From Pseudomonadota bacterium (GTDB lineage Bacteria > Pseudomonadota > Alphaproteobacteria > Rhizobiales > Afifellaceae), in the NCBI GenBank assembly GCA_023417735.1, contig JAEZEK010000390.1, positions 1 to 7,845 of the forward strand: a DNA stretch of 7,845 nt, read 5' to 3'. Both the position numbers and the translations under genes were made by a program. This document shows positions 1-5,852 of this stretch, piece by piece. The notes beneath the pieces are model-generated. The model searched no databases, was not told where the DNA came from, and worked only from the letters and a program-made list of their open reading frames with translations. Position 1 is the stretch's first letter; every line of letters begins with the position of its first letter.

Positions 1-542
1 CCGATGCGCTGAACGCCCATCTGCGGCCGGCGCCGATCGCCGTCCTACGGGCGGAGGCGGTGCCGGGCGATTTCGACGCCCGCCATTCCGCGCTGCGCCG
101 GCATTACCGCTACCGCATCGTGAACCGCCGCGCGCCGCTCGCGCTCGATGCCGGCCGCGCCTGGCGCGTCAGCCGGCCGCTCGACGCGGAGGCGATGCAC
201 GCCGCCGCCCAGCGCCTGGTCGGCACGCACGACTTCACCACGTTCCGCTCGACTGACTGCCAGGCGCGAAGCCCGGTGAAGACGCTCGACCGGCTCGACG
301 TCGCCCGCTACGGCGAGGAGGTCGTGATCGAGGCCTCCGCGCGCTCGTTCCTGCACAACCAGATCCGGTCCTTCGCGGGCTCGCTGAGGCTCGTCGGCGA
401 GGGCAAATGGCCGGCGTCGACGGTGAGTGCGGCGCTCGCTGCGCGGGACCGCCGTTTCTGCGGCCCGATCGCCCCGCCCGACGGCCTCTACCTCCTCCGC
501 GTCGACTACCCGGAGCCGCTCAGCCCACCCGGCCGATCGTGA
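1..542 (+). CDS. truA: tRNA pseudouridine synthase A, 3' part (5' end outside window)
   Basis: TruA converts uridines 38-40 in the anticodon arm of many tRNAs to pseudouridine and acts in the cytoplasm. The reading frame is open from base 3 and ends at TGA 540-542, so the window holds about the last 179 residues. The N-terminal part with the catalytic Asp, probably some 70-90 residues judging from the family's usual length near 245-260, lies outside. Visible hallmarks are [16 protein letters not shown] (the FxARxxAxxRxYxY block), the [12 protein letters not shown]...[11 protein letters not shown] block, and [16 protein letters not shown], which matches the family's ARSFLxxQVR-x-MVG segment. 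A GTG at 60 is an internal codon, not a start. The gene converges on the minus-strand membrane protein and the 3' ends overlap by 23 bp. Identification is firm; only the N-terminus is unseen. Confidence 0.95.
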   Translation, partial: DALNAHLRPAPIAVLRAEAVPGDFDARHSALRRHYRYRIVNRRAPLALDAGRAWRVSRPLDAEAMHAAAQRLVGTHDFTTFRSTDCQARSPVKTLDRLDVARYGEEVVIEASARSFLHNQIRSFAGSLRLVGEGKWPASTVSAALAARDRRFCGPIAPPDGLYLLRVDYPEPLSPPGRS

Positions 543-1095
543 ACTCCACGACGAGCGAGACGAGCACCTCGAGGATGACGATCGGGATGGCGAGGCCCGC
601 CGGCACGCCGAGGGCCGTGCGCGCGACCATGTAGGAGAAGCGCAGCGCGAGGCCGAACACGGCGAAGAGCAGGTAGGGCACGACCGCGGCCGGCAGGAGC
701 CCGGCGACGTAGGGCAGGAGCACGGCGCCGTAGACGCCGGCGACGATCACCGAGCTCCAGTTGCGGCAGGCGATGTAGGGAACGAACTGGCTCGCCAGCC
801 CGAGCGGCCGCGCCAGGAGCGCGAAGAGCAGCGGAAAGGCCACCCAGTCGACCGCGACGGCCACGAAGCGGAGCGCCGTCGGCCCCGCCGCCGGCGGCTC
901 GCCCGTTGCGTTCTCCGCCAGAAGCGCGGGCTCCGCCAGGAGGACCGGCAGCGAGAAGGCCAGCACCAGGACGATCGCCCCGAACGACTTCCAGAAGCCC
1001 TCGATCGACGTGTCGAGGCGGGTCAGGCCGGCGGAATCGCCGTTCATGACGGCCCAGGCGCCCGCGAGGTTCTCGCGAATCCAGCTTATCGGCAT
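520..1095 (-). CDS. Uncharacterised integral membrane protein (about 5 TM), downstream of dapE
   Basis: This is a 191-residue protein of unknown function. I chose the ATG at 1095 because it overlaps the dapE stop by one base (TGATG) and gives a sensible N-terminus, [14 protein letters not shown]; the frame can be extended 25 residues upstream, but that part is Arg-rich and lies over dapE. After a soluble leader of about 35 residues ([18 protein letters not shown]) come hydrophobic segments near residues 37-57, 75-95, 115-135, 137-155 and 165-187, suggesting about five membrane helices. I see no catalytic motif, metal site or transporter signature. From memory, similar proteins with a leader ending in 'S-x-[DE]-GFW-[KR]-SF' sit in alphaproteobacterial genomes as conserved hypotheticals. 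The overlap with dapE implies translational coupling and co-transcription with the dap genes, but a role in lysine or envelope biology is only an inference. Confidence 0.82.
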   Translation of the reverse strand: MPISWIRENLAGAWAVMNGDSAGLTRLDTSIEGFWKSFGAIVLVLAFSLPVLLAEPALLAENATGEPPAAGPTALRFVAVAVDWVAFPLLFALLARPLGLASQFVPYIACRNWSSVIVAGVYGAVLLPYVAGLLPAAVVPYLLFAVFGLALRFSYMVARTALGVPAGLAIPIVILEVLVSLVVEFTIGRVG

Positions 1096-2279
1096 CAGGC
1101 GGGGAAATACGTGTCGAGGATGCGTTCGTAAACCGCGGTGAGACGGGCGAGCTCGTCGAGCGGGATGCACTCGTCCGCCTGGTGCATGCTCGTCCCGACC
1201 GGGCCGAACTCCACCACGGGGCAGTAGTCCTTCACGAACCGCGCGTCCGAAGTGCCGCCGCCGGTGGAGAGCGCCGGGCGCCGTCCGGTAACCGCCTCCA
1301 CCGCATCCGAGACGAGGGCGATCAGGGCCTCGTCACGCGTCAGGAAGACATCGGAGGGCGAGGGCTCCTCCTCAAGCCGCCAGCGGATCGGTCGCGTCGC
1401 GACATGCGGCCTCTCTGCGACCGCCCGGATCCGCCGCTCGATCTCTTGGCGCAGGCGCACGCGATCCCAGCGATCGTTGAACCGGCTGTTCATGCGGGCG
1501 CTCGCGGAGGCGGGGATCACGTTCCAGGCTGGGTTCCCGACGTCCACGGAGACGATCTCGAATGTGGACGGCTCGAAATGCTCGGTGCCGTCGTCGAGCG
1601 GCTCCGCCTGAAGGGCGTAGAGAAGCTCGGTGAGCCCCCGCACCGGGTTGTCGGCGAGATGCGGATAGGCGGCGTGGCCGTGCCGCCCCTCCACGGTGAG
1701 AGTCGCGGAGAAGCAGCCGCGGCGGCCGACCTTGATCTGGTCGCCGAGCACCGTCGCGCTGGTCGGCTCGCCGACGAGTGCAGCCGAAAACCGCTCGCCC
1801 CGTTCGGCAGCCGAGGCGAGCAGCTTCGCGGCGCCGGTGTTCGCCGGCCCGTCGTCGTCGCCGGTGACGAGGAACGAGATGCGGCCGCCGAAATCCGTTC
1901 CGCGCCTCTCCAGGAAGGCGAGCGCCGCCGCCATGAAGGCGGCGAGCCCGCCCTTCATGTCGACCGCGCCGCGCCCGAACATGAGCCCGTCCTCGATCGC
2001 CGCGGCGTCTGGCGGATGGCGCCAGCGCGACGGATCGCCCGGCGGCACGACATCGGCATGGCCGACGAAGACGAGATGCCGCTCGCCCGTGCCGAATGCG
2101 GCGAAGAGATTCTCGACGTCCGGCGTGCCCGGCGCCGTGAAGATCGGCCGGTCCACGGCGAAGCCCGCCGGGCGGAGCCGGCGTTCGATGACGTCGAGGG
2201 CGGGACCGGCGTCGGGCGTCACGCTCGGCGCACGGATCAGATCGGCCAGGATCGCCGCCGCGGACGTCTCGCCGCTCAC
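1095..2279 (-). CDS. dapE: Succinyl-diaminopimelate desuccinylase (M20 family), with Asp-Asp-Asp in place of Asp-Glu-Glu
   Basis: DapE hydrolyses N-succinyl-LL-2,6-diaminopimelate to succinate and LL-DAP in the succinylase branch of lysine/peptidoglycan synthesis. It is a cytoplasmic dinuclear zinc enzyme. The protein is 394 residues from a GTG at 2279, close to the family's usual 375-400. The start is chosen because VSGETSAAAILADLIRAPSVTP aligns with DapE N-termini and forms a GTGA overlap with the upstream DUF805 gene; longer versions of the frame only add sequence lying over that gene. Metal-site blocks are GHADVVPPGD (His74, Asp76), GRGAVDMKGG (Asp107), VGEPTS (Glu171) and GTSMHQADE (His366). 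The dimer/substrate blocks NVIPA and STGGGTSDARF are also present. The odd point is residues 141-143: the catalytic Glu and the bridging Glu of the DEE motif are both Asp. Identity as DapE rests on overall sequence and on the dapD neighbour; full activity is less certain. Confidence 0.93.
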   Translation of the reverse strand: MSGETSAAAILADLIRAPSVTPDAGPALDVIERRLRPAGFAVDRPIFTAPGTPDVENLFAAFGTGERHLVFVGHADVVPPGDPSRWRHPPDAAAIEDGLMFGRGAVDMKGGLAAFMAAALAFLERRGTDFGGRISFLVTGDDDGPANTGAAKLLASAAERGERFSAALVGEPTSATVLGDQIKVGRRGCFSATLTVEGRHGHAAYPHLADNPVRGLTELLYALQAEPLDDGTEHFEPSTFEIVSVDVGNPAWNVIPASASARMNSRFNDRWDRVRLRQEIERRIRAVAERPHVATRPIRWRLEEEPSPSDVFLTRDEALIALVSDAVEAVTGRRPALSTGGGTSDARFVKDYCPVVEFGPVGTSMHQADECIPLDELARLTAVYERILDTYFPA

Positions 2280-2608
2280 GAAGTGACCGGCACCGGGGGC
2301 GGCCCGAAGCGGTTCGGACCCGGGTCGCCCTCGAGGAGCCCGAGGTCGACGATCATCCAGATGAAGCCGATGACAGGCACGATCAGGATGAGCACCCACC
2401 AGCCGCTCTTGCCGCGGTCATGAAACCGTTTGACGTGGATTCCGAGCGTCGGGATGATCATCAGCACGCTCACCAGCCAGCCGATCAGGCCGTCGCCGAA
2501 CAGGATGCCGGAAAGCACGCTCGCGATGAGCAGGACGATCGCACCGAACCACCAGTCGCGACGGCCGATCCTGCCGTCGAAGTTCAGGAACAGGTATTGC
2601 CAGTCCAT
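2276..2608 (-). CDS. DUF805 family small membrane protein (copy next to dapE)
   Basis: This 110-residue protein shows the DUF805 pattern clearly: an N-terminal YLFLNFDGRIGRRDWW (F-x-GRI-x-R-x-x-WW), a central PTLGIHVKRFHDRGKSGWW (KR-x-HD-x-GKSGWW) and a C-terminal GDPGPNRFGPPP. Hydrophobic stretches near residues 20-36, 39-57 and 69-89 suggest three to four membrane passes. The ATG at 2608 has a strong Shine-Dalgarno, GGAGGA, seven bases upstream, so it can be translated independently of the gene before it. Its TGA overlaps the dapE GTG by four bases, implying coupling. The family (YhaH-like) has no established biochemical role. Position inside a dap cluster hints at an envelope link, but that is inference. 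Confidence 0.92.
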   Translation of the reverse strand: MDWQYLFLNFDGRIGRRDWWFGAIVLLIASVLSGILFGDGLIGWLVSVLMIIPTLGIHVKRFHDRGKSGWWVLILIVPVIGFIWMIVDLGLLEGDPGPNRFGPPPVPVTS

Positions 2609-2712
2609 GAGCCGGTCCTCCGCGCCACACCCTCCCGGGTAGCGGCGATGCCGCGCTCAGGCAAGGCCGTGGCGCGAACAGCGATTCCAGCCGGTGAAGG
2701 CGAGATCCGCCA
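2609..2712. other. 104-bp spacer between the two DUF805 genes
   Basis: This is the only sizeable gap within the minus-strand dap cluster. It contains the Shine-Dalgarno of the following gene (complement of 2616-2621). A short GC-rich hairpin lies near 2642-2655, with GCGGC arms around a three-base loop on the minus strand. No T-run follows it, so I do not call a terminator. I see no convincing -35/-10 pair and no small ORF with family character, so transcription probably reads through from dapD to dapE. Confidence 0.5.
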
Positions 2713-3111
2713 TCAGGTCGGCGGCACGTCGGCGGCCGCACCGTATCGGTTCGCGCCGGGCTGCGGCGGGACGATGCCGAGCCAGACCGTGAAGGCGAGG
2801 TTCACGAACGGGATGGCGATCGCGACCGCCCACAGCCCGTTCATGCCGATGTCGTGCAGCCGCTTGACCGCGATCGCGACGCTCGACCAGACGCCGAGCA
2901 CCGAAACGAAGGGCGAAAGCGCCGAGGCGAGCGCGGCGTAGCTCGCCTCCTCGCCGCCCATCAGCTGCAGGAACATCGCCGTGATGACGGCCTGCGGGCC
3001 GAAGAGAGCGAGCCAGTAGACCTGCCGCCCGATCCGCCCCGAAAAGCCGAAAAGGGCCCAGAGCACCCTGCGCCAGGTTTCGTTTCGGGCCGGTTGCGGA
3101 GGGCTCGCCAC
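2713..3111 (-). CDS. DUF805 family small membrane protein (copy next to dapD)
   Basis: This is a 132-residue second DUF805 member, clearly diverged from the other copy. It has LFGFSGRIGRQVYW (the F-x-GRIGR-x-x-YW block) at about residues 20-33, AIAVKRLHDIGMNGLW (the KR-x-HD-x-G block) at 79-94, and the terminal PGANRYG. Hydrophobic segments lie near 33-50, 64-82 and 91-113. An N-terminal tail of about 12 polar, Pro-rich residues is absent from the other copy. The start is a GTG at 3111, only four bases after the dapD stop, with no clear Shine-Dalgarno, so translation is probably coupled to dapD. Function is unknown. The tandem arrangement suggests duplication, or two partners that could associate in the membrane; neither can be decided from sequence. 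Confidence 0.88.
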   Translation of the reverse strand: MASPPQPARNETWRRVLWALFGFSGRIGRQVYWLALFGPQAVITAMFLQLMGGEEASYAALASALSPFVSVLGVWSSVAIAVKRLHDIGMNGLWAVAIAIPFVNLAFTVWLGIVPPQPGANRYGAAADVPPT

Positions 3112-3115
3112 GGCT

Positions 3116-3949
3116 TCAGGACCGCAGCAGCTCGTTGATGGAGGTCTTGGACCGGGTGCGCTCGTCGACGCGCTTCACGATCACGGCGCAGTAGAGGGCC
3201 GGTCCGCCGCTTTCCCCGGGCATCGCACCGGGAACGACGACGGAATAGGGCGGCACCTCGCCGTAGCGGACGTCGCCGCTCGCGCGGTCGACGATGCGGG
3301 TGGAGGCGCCGAGATAGACCCCCATCGAAAGGACTGAGCCTTCCCGGACGATGACCCCCTCGGCCACTTCCGACCGGGCGCCGATGAAGCAATTGTCCTC
3401 GATGATGACGGGTCCGGCCTGGAGCGGCTCGAGCACGCCGCCTATCCCCGCCCCGCCCGAGATGTGGCAGTTTGCGCCGATCTGCGCGCACGAGCCCACC
3501 GTGGCCCAGGTGTCGATCATGGTCCCCTCGCCGACATGGGCGCCGAGATTGACGAAGGACGGCATCAGCACGGCGCCGGGGGCGATGAAGGCGGAGCGGC
3601 GGACGATCGCGCCGGGAACGGCGCGAAACCCACCCGCCTCGAACTCGCCCGCGGACCAGCCGTCGAACATCGACGGCACCTTGTCCCACCAGACGGCGCC
3701 GCCCGGCCCGCCCTCGATCACCGCCATCGGGTTGAGCCGGAACGACAGGAGCACGGCCTTCTTCAGCCATTGGTTCACCGTCCAGTCACCGTCCGCGCCC
3801 CGCTCCGCGACACGCACCGTGCCGGCGTCGAGCAGCGCGAGAGCCCGGTCCACGGCCTCGCGCACCTCGCCGCTCGTCGAAGGCCCGATCCCGTCGCGAG
3901 CGTCGAAGGCCTGGTCGATGATCGTCTGAAGCTGTCCGAGGTCCGCCAT
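3116..3949 (-). CDS. dapD: 2,3,4,5-tetrahydropyridine-2,6-dicarboxylate N-succinyltransferase
   Basis: DapD transfers succinyl from succinyl-CoA to tetrahydrodipicolinate, the first committed step of the succinylase route to meso-DAP and lysine. It is a cytoplasmic trimer with a left-handed beta-helix. At 277 residues it is full length (about 274 in E. coli). An N-terminal helical domain (to about residue 100) precedes hexapeptide repeats from about residue 107 to 220: [53 protein letters not shown] and [16 protein letters not shown]. Asp146 in [10 protein letters not shown] and Glu194 in GARSEVAEG correspond to the active-site Asp and Glu described for the family. The ATG at 3949 gives the standard start ([16 protein letters not shown]) with only a weak purine-rich stretch (GGACGGAAA) upstream. 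It heads the minus-strand cluster that also holds dapE. Confidence 0.97.
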   Translation of the reverse strand: MADLGQLQTIIDQAFDARDGIGPSTSGEVREAVDRALALLDAGTVRVAERGADGDWTVNQWLKKAVLLSFRLNPMAVIEGGPGGAVWWDKVPSMFDGWSAGEFEAGGFRAVPGAIVRRSAFIAPGAVLMPSFVNLGAHVGEGTMIDTWATVGSCAQIGANCHISGGAGIGGVLEPLQAGPVIIEDNCFIGARSEVAEGVIVREGSVLSMGVYLGASTRIVDRASGDVRYGEVPPYSVVVPGAMPGESGGPALYCAVIVKRVDERTRSKTSINELLRS

Positions 3950-3979
3950 TTTCCGTCCGGTCTTTCTGAAGCGCGGCGG

Positions 3980-4007
3980 ACCTTAGTCCGTGCCCTTCCG
4001 CTGTCAA
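3980..4007 (-). promoter_or_regulatory. Probable sigma-70-type promoter of the dapD cluster
   Basis: On the minus strand a perfect TTGACA (4007-4002) is followed after 16 bases by TAAGGT (3985-3980), three of six matches to TATAAT. The implied transcript start near 3973 leaves a leader of about 24 bases before the dapD ATG. The -10 lies in a small perfect inverted repeat (CGGAC-CTTA-GTCCG, 3977-3990). The -35 is strong and the -10 weak. Confidence 0.5.
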
Positions 4008-4027
4008 CGCGCGAGGGGCCGCGCCTG

Positions 4028-4033
4028 CTTGAC
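4028..4033 (+). promoter_or_regulatory. Possible -35 element for the HIT-nudC pair
   Basis: CTTGAC matches the common alphaproteobacterial -35 core and lies 52 bases before the GTG start of the HIT gene. No good -10 is visible at 16-18 bases downstream (the region reads about TTGGCA). It is therefore only a candidate. Confidence 0.3.
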
Positions 4034-4085
4034 TTCGTACCCCGAACCGGCTTGGCAGGAACGCGAGCCACAAGGAAGACCCGAC

Positions 4086-4514
4086 GTGCCGTTCCATCTC
4101 GACCCGCAGCTGGAGCGCGACAGCATACCCGTCGCCGATCTGACGCTCTCGTCGGTCCGCCTGATGGGCGATGCCAACTTCCCCTGGCTGCTCCTCGTGC
4201 CGCGGCGGCCCGGCCTGGTCGAGATCCTCGATCTGCCACGCCACGACCGCGTCCAGCTGATCGACGAGATCGGTCTCGCCGGCGAGGCGCTGAAGGCGGC
4301 GGTCGGGTTCGACAAGCTCAACGTCGCCGCGCTCGGCAATTCCGTCCGGCAGCTCCACGTCCACGTCATCGCGCGCCGCCACGGCGACGCCGCCTGGCCG
4401 CGTCCCGTCTGGGGCGCCGCGCCGGCCAGGCCCTATGGCGCCGGCGAGGCGGAAGCGCTCGCGGCGCGGATCGCCGAGCGGCTGACGGTCACGAGGATCG
4501 GGGCGGCGACCTGA
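4086..4514 (+). CDS. HIT-family nucleotide-binding protein, HxHxI variant
   Basis: HIT proteins are small cytoplasmic nucleotide hydrolases/transferases (AMP-lysine, Ap4A-like or adenylate substrates). The start is GTG 4086, preceded at seven bases by AAGGAAG (4072-4078); the frame runs further upstream but without a ribosome site or family sequence. The product has 142 residues. Key segments are FPWLLLVPRRPGLVEILDL near residues 32-50, KLNVAALGNSVRQLHVHVIARR near 77-98 and AAWPRPVWG. The His triad reads His91-Val-His93-Val-Ile95: the first two His, including the middle one that is the nucleophile in characterised HIT enzymes, are present, and the third is Ile. From memory this HVHVIAR form is common in an alphaproteobacterial subgroup, so it is probably not damage. 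The gene is followed after 14 bases by nudC on the same strand, suggesting an operon. The exact substrate is unknown. Confidence 0.88.
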   Translation: MPFHLDPQLERDSIPVADLTLSSVRLMGDANFPWLLLVPRRPGLVEILDLPRHDRVQLIDEIGLAGEALKAAVGFDKLNVAALGNSVRQLHVHVIARRHGDAAWPRPVWGAAPARPYGAGEAEALAARIAERLTVTRIGAAT

Positions 4515-4528
4515 TCGGGCCGGCCTCC

Positions 4529-5470
4529 ATGCGCCTTCTCTTCGAGCACCCGTTCTTCGGCGACACGAGCGCGCTCAACGGCTTTTCCGGCAACCGGCTC
4601 GACCGGCTCTCGGAGCACCGCTCGGAGAGCAGCCTTCCCGACGCGCTGGCCGACCCGGCGGCGCGCGTCCTCCTCTTCGCCGCCGATCGCGCCTTGCTGC
4701 AGTTCGACGGCGGCAGCGCCCGAGGCGTGTTCGATCTTGCGACCGCGGACGCACTCGGCCTTGACCGCGGAACGCTGATCCTCCTCGGCACCGGCGCGGA
4801 CGGGCCGCGGCTTGCAGGGCTCGTCGATGCGGACCGGGCGCTGCCCGAGGACGTGAAGGCGATCGACCTGCGCTCGCTCGCCCTCCAGGGCCTGCTCGGG
4901 CAGGCGGACACCGGGGCGGTCGCACAGGCGCGCTCGCTTCTCGCGTGGCACGGCAGCCACGGGTTCTGCGCCCGGTGCGGTGCCGCGACCGAGCCTCGCG
5001 GCGGCGGCGTCCGCCGCGAATGCGCGGCATGCGGGGCGCAGCATTTTCCCCGCGTCGATCCCGTCTCGATCATGCTCGCGATCGACGGCGACCGCTGCCT
5101 GCTCGGCCGGCAGGCCCGCTTCGCGCCGGGAACGTATTCCGCGCTCGCCGGCTTCATCGAGCCGGGCGAAACGATCGAAGGCGCCGTCCGCCGGGAGATC
5201 CGGGAGGAAGCCGGCGTGGTCGTCGGCCGCGTCGCCTATCATTCCAGCCAGCCCTGGCCGTTCCCCTCCTCGCTCATGATCGGCTGCTTCGCCGAGGCGC
5301 TCTCCACCGAGATCCGGCGCGACGAGACGGAGCTCGAGGACTGCCGCTGGTTCGGCCGCGACGAGATCCGGCTGATGCTCGCCGGGAGCCATCCCGACGG
5401 GCTCGTCGCGCCGCAGAAGATCGCCATCGCCCGGAGCCTGATCGCGGCGTTCGCGGCGGAAGACGTCTGA
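4529..5470 (+). CDS. nudC: NADH pyrophosphatase / NAD-capped RNA hydrolase, NudC type
   Basis: NudC cleaves NAD(H) to NMN(H) and AMP and, in characterised members, removes NAD caps from RNA 5' ends. The 313-residue protein shows the full layout. A variable N-terminal domain (1-140) is followed by a zinc ribbon with CARC (Cys147, Cys150) and CAAC (Cys165, Cys168). The Nudix box is GFIEPGETIEGAVRREIREEAG (208-229, with Glu223, Glu226 and Glu227). The NudC-specific SQPWPFPSS (240-248), which distinguishes this subfamily from other Nudix enzymes, comes after it. The start is ATG 4529, 14 bases after the HIT stop, giving MRLLFEHPFFGD; the frame stays open far upstream but that sequence is a high-GC artefact across dapD and the HIT gene. 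The Shine-Dalgarno is poor, so translation may depend on the HIT gene. It converges on the arsR-like gene with a 13-bp gap and no visible terminator. Confidence 0.95.
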   Translation: MRLLFEHPFFGDTSALNGFSGNRLDRLSEHRSESSLPDALADPAARVLLFAADRALLQFDGGSARGVFDLATADALGLDRGTLILLGTGADGPRLAGLVDADRALPEDVKAIDLRSLALQGLLGQADTGAVAQARSLLAWHGSHGFCARCGAATEPRGGGVRRECAACGAQHFPRVDPVSIMLAIDGDRCLLGRQARFAPGTYSALAGFIEPGETIEGAVRREIREEAGVVVGRVAYHSSQPWPFPSSLMIGCFAEALSTEIRRDETELEDCRWFGRDEIRLMLAGSHPDGLVAPQKIAIARSLIAAFAAEDV

Positions 5471-5483
5471 GCCGCCACCGCGC

Positions 5484-5807
5484 TCAACCTTCGAGGTCGG
5501 ACTTCAGCCGGTCGAGCAACTCGACCGCGCGTGCCGCATAGGGGCCGATCCAGCGGTCGTGGATGGCCTTGATCGGCAGCGGGTTGAGGTGGTTCCAGCG
5601 CTCGCGCCCCTCGCGCCGGACGATCACCAGGTCCGCCGCTTCGAGCACCTTGAGATGCTGCATCACCGTGCAGCGGTCGAGGGCCGGGAAACGCGCGCAA
5701 AGCTCCCCCGTCGTCTGCGGCCGGTCCTTCAGGGCGTCGAGCAGTGCCCGCCGGACCGGCGCCGCGAGCGCCTTGAAGACGCGATCATCCGATTCGCCGC
5801 TTGACAT
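5484..5807 (-). CDS. ArsR-family HTH transcriptional repressor, paired with an SRPBCC gene
   Basis: This 107-residue winged-helix protein has the classic ArsR layout. A first helix block DRVFKALAAPVRRALLDALKDRPQTTGELC leads to the recognition region LDRCTVMQHLKVLEAADLV (about 43-61). The beta-wing is IVRREGRERWNHLNP (62-76), followed by a C-terminal dimerisation helix. The metal-sensing ELCVCDL box of arsenic/cadmium sensors is absent; the two cysteines (37 and 46) are not in a CxC arrangement, so the ligand is probably not arsenite. The ATG at 5807 has no Shine-Dalgarno upstream; the preceding minus-strand bases are AT-rich (TATAGAAATGTAAC), suggesting a leaderless or near-leaderless mRNA. 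It is divergent from an SRPBCC gene and shares a 45-bp intergenic region with an inverted repeat overlapping its own start, as expected for autoregulation. Confidence 0.92.
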   Translation of the reverse strand: MSSGESDDRVFKALAAPVRRALLDALKDRPQTTGELCARFPALDRCTVMQHLKVLEAADLVIVRREGRERWNHLNPLPIKAIHDRWIGPYAARAVELLDRLKSDLEG

Positions 5808-5828
5808 GTTACATTTCTATAACATGAT
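5801..5828 (+). promoter_or_regulatory. Candidate promoter of the SRPBCC gene
   Basis: A perfect TTGACA (5801-5806) is followed after 16 bases by CATGAT (5823-5828), four of six matches to TATAAT. A start near 5835 would leave a leader of about 18 bases containing the Shine-Dalgarno AGGAGG (5842-5847). The inverted repeat sits between and over these elements, so a repressor bound there would block polymerase. Confidence 0.42.
5805..5826. promoter_or_regulatory. Inverted repeat, probable operator of the ArsR-like repressor
   Basis: CATGTTA (5805-5811) and TAACATG (5820-5826) are perfect 7-bp arms around an 8-base spacer. The site is an AT-rich island in otherwise GC-rich DNA. Its left arm contains the start codon of the minus-strand regulator (5807-5805), and it overlaps candidate promoter elements on both strands. 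The size and spacing suit an ArsR-family dimer; binding itself is inferred. Confidence 0.65.
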
Positions 5829-5852
5829 GGCGTCGAAGCCCAGGAGGAAACC

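Noticed and set aside
427..1131. Open + strand frame of 234 codons opposite the membrane protein
   Set aside because: It is a highly charged, low-complexity product, as expected from the complement of hydrophobic codons. The minus-strand reading gives a coherent membrane protein.
1925..1948. GCCGCC...GGCGGC hairpin inside dapE
   Set aside because: It arises from Ala/Gly codons in a GC-rich coding region and has no T-run or regulatory context.
2280..2399. 40-residue N-terminal extension of DapE (ATG at 2399)
   Set aside because: The added residues are Arg-rich and lie within the DUF805 gene. The GTG at 2279 aligns with DapE N-termini and gives a GTGA overlap.
1182..2423. Open + strand frame of 413 codons opposite dapE
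   Set aside because: Its composition is typical of the antisense of a high-GC gene (many Arg, Glu, Gly), with no motif. The minus strand carries clear DapE.
3990..4085. 32-residue N-terminal extension of the HIT protein
   Set aside because: It lacks family similarity and crosses the promoter region; GTG 4086 has a well-placed AAGGAAG.
3464..4528. Long in-frame upstream extension of nudC (over 350 residues)
   Set aside because: It is Arg/Ala/Pro-rich, runs antisense to dapD and over the HIT gene in another frame, and has no family character. NudC starts normally at 4529.
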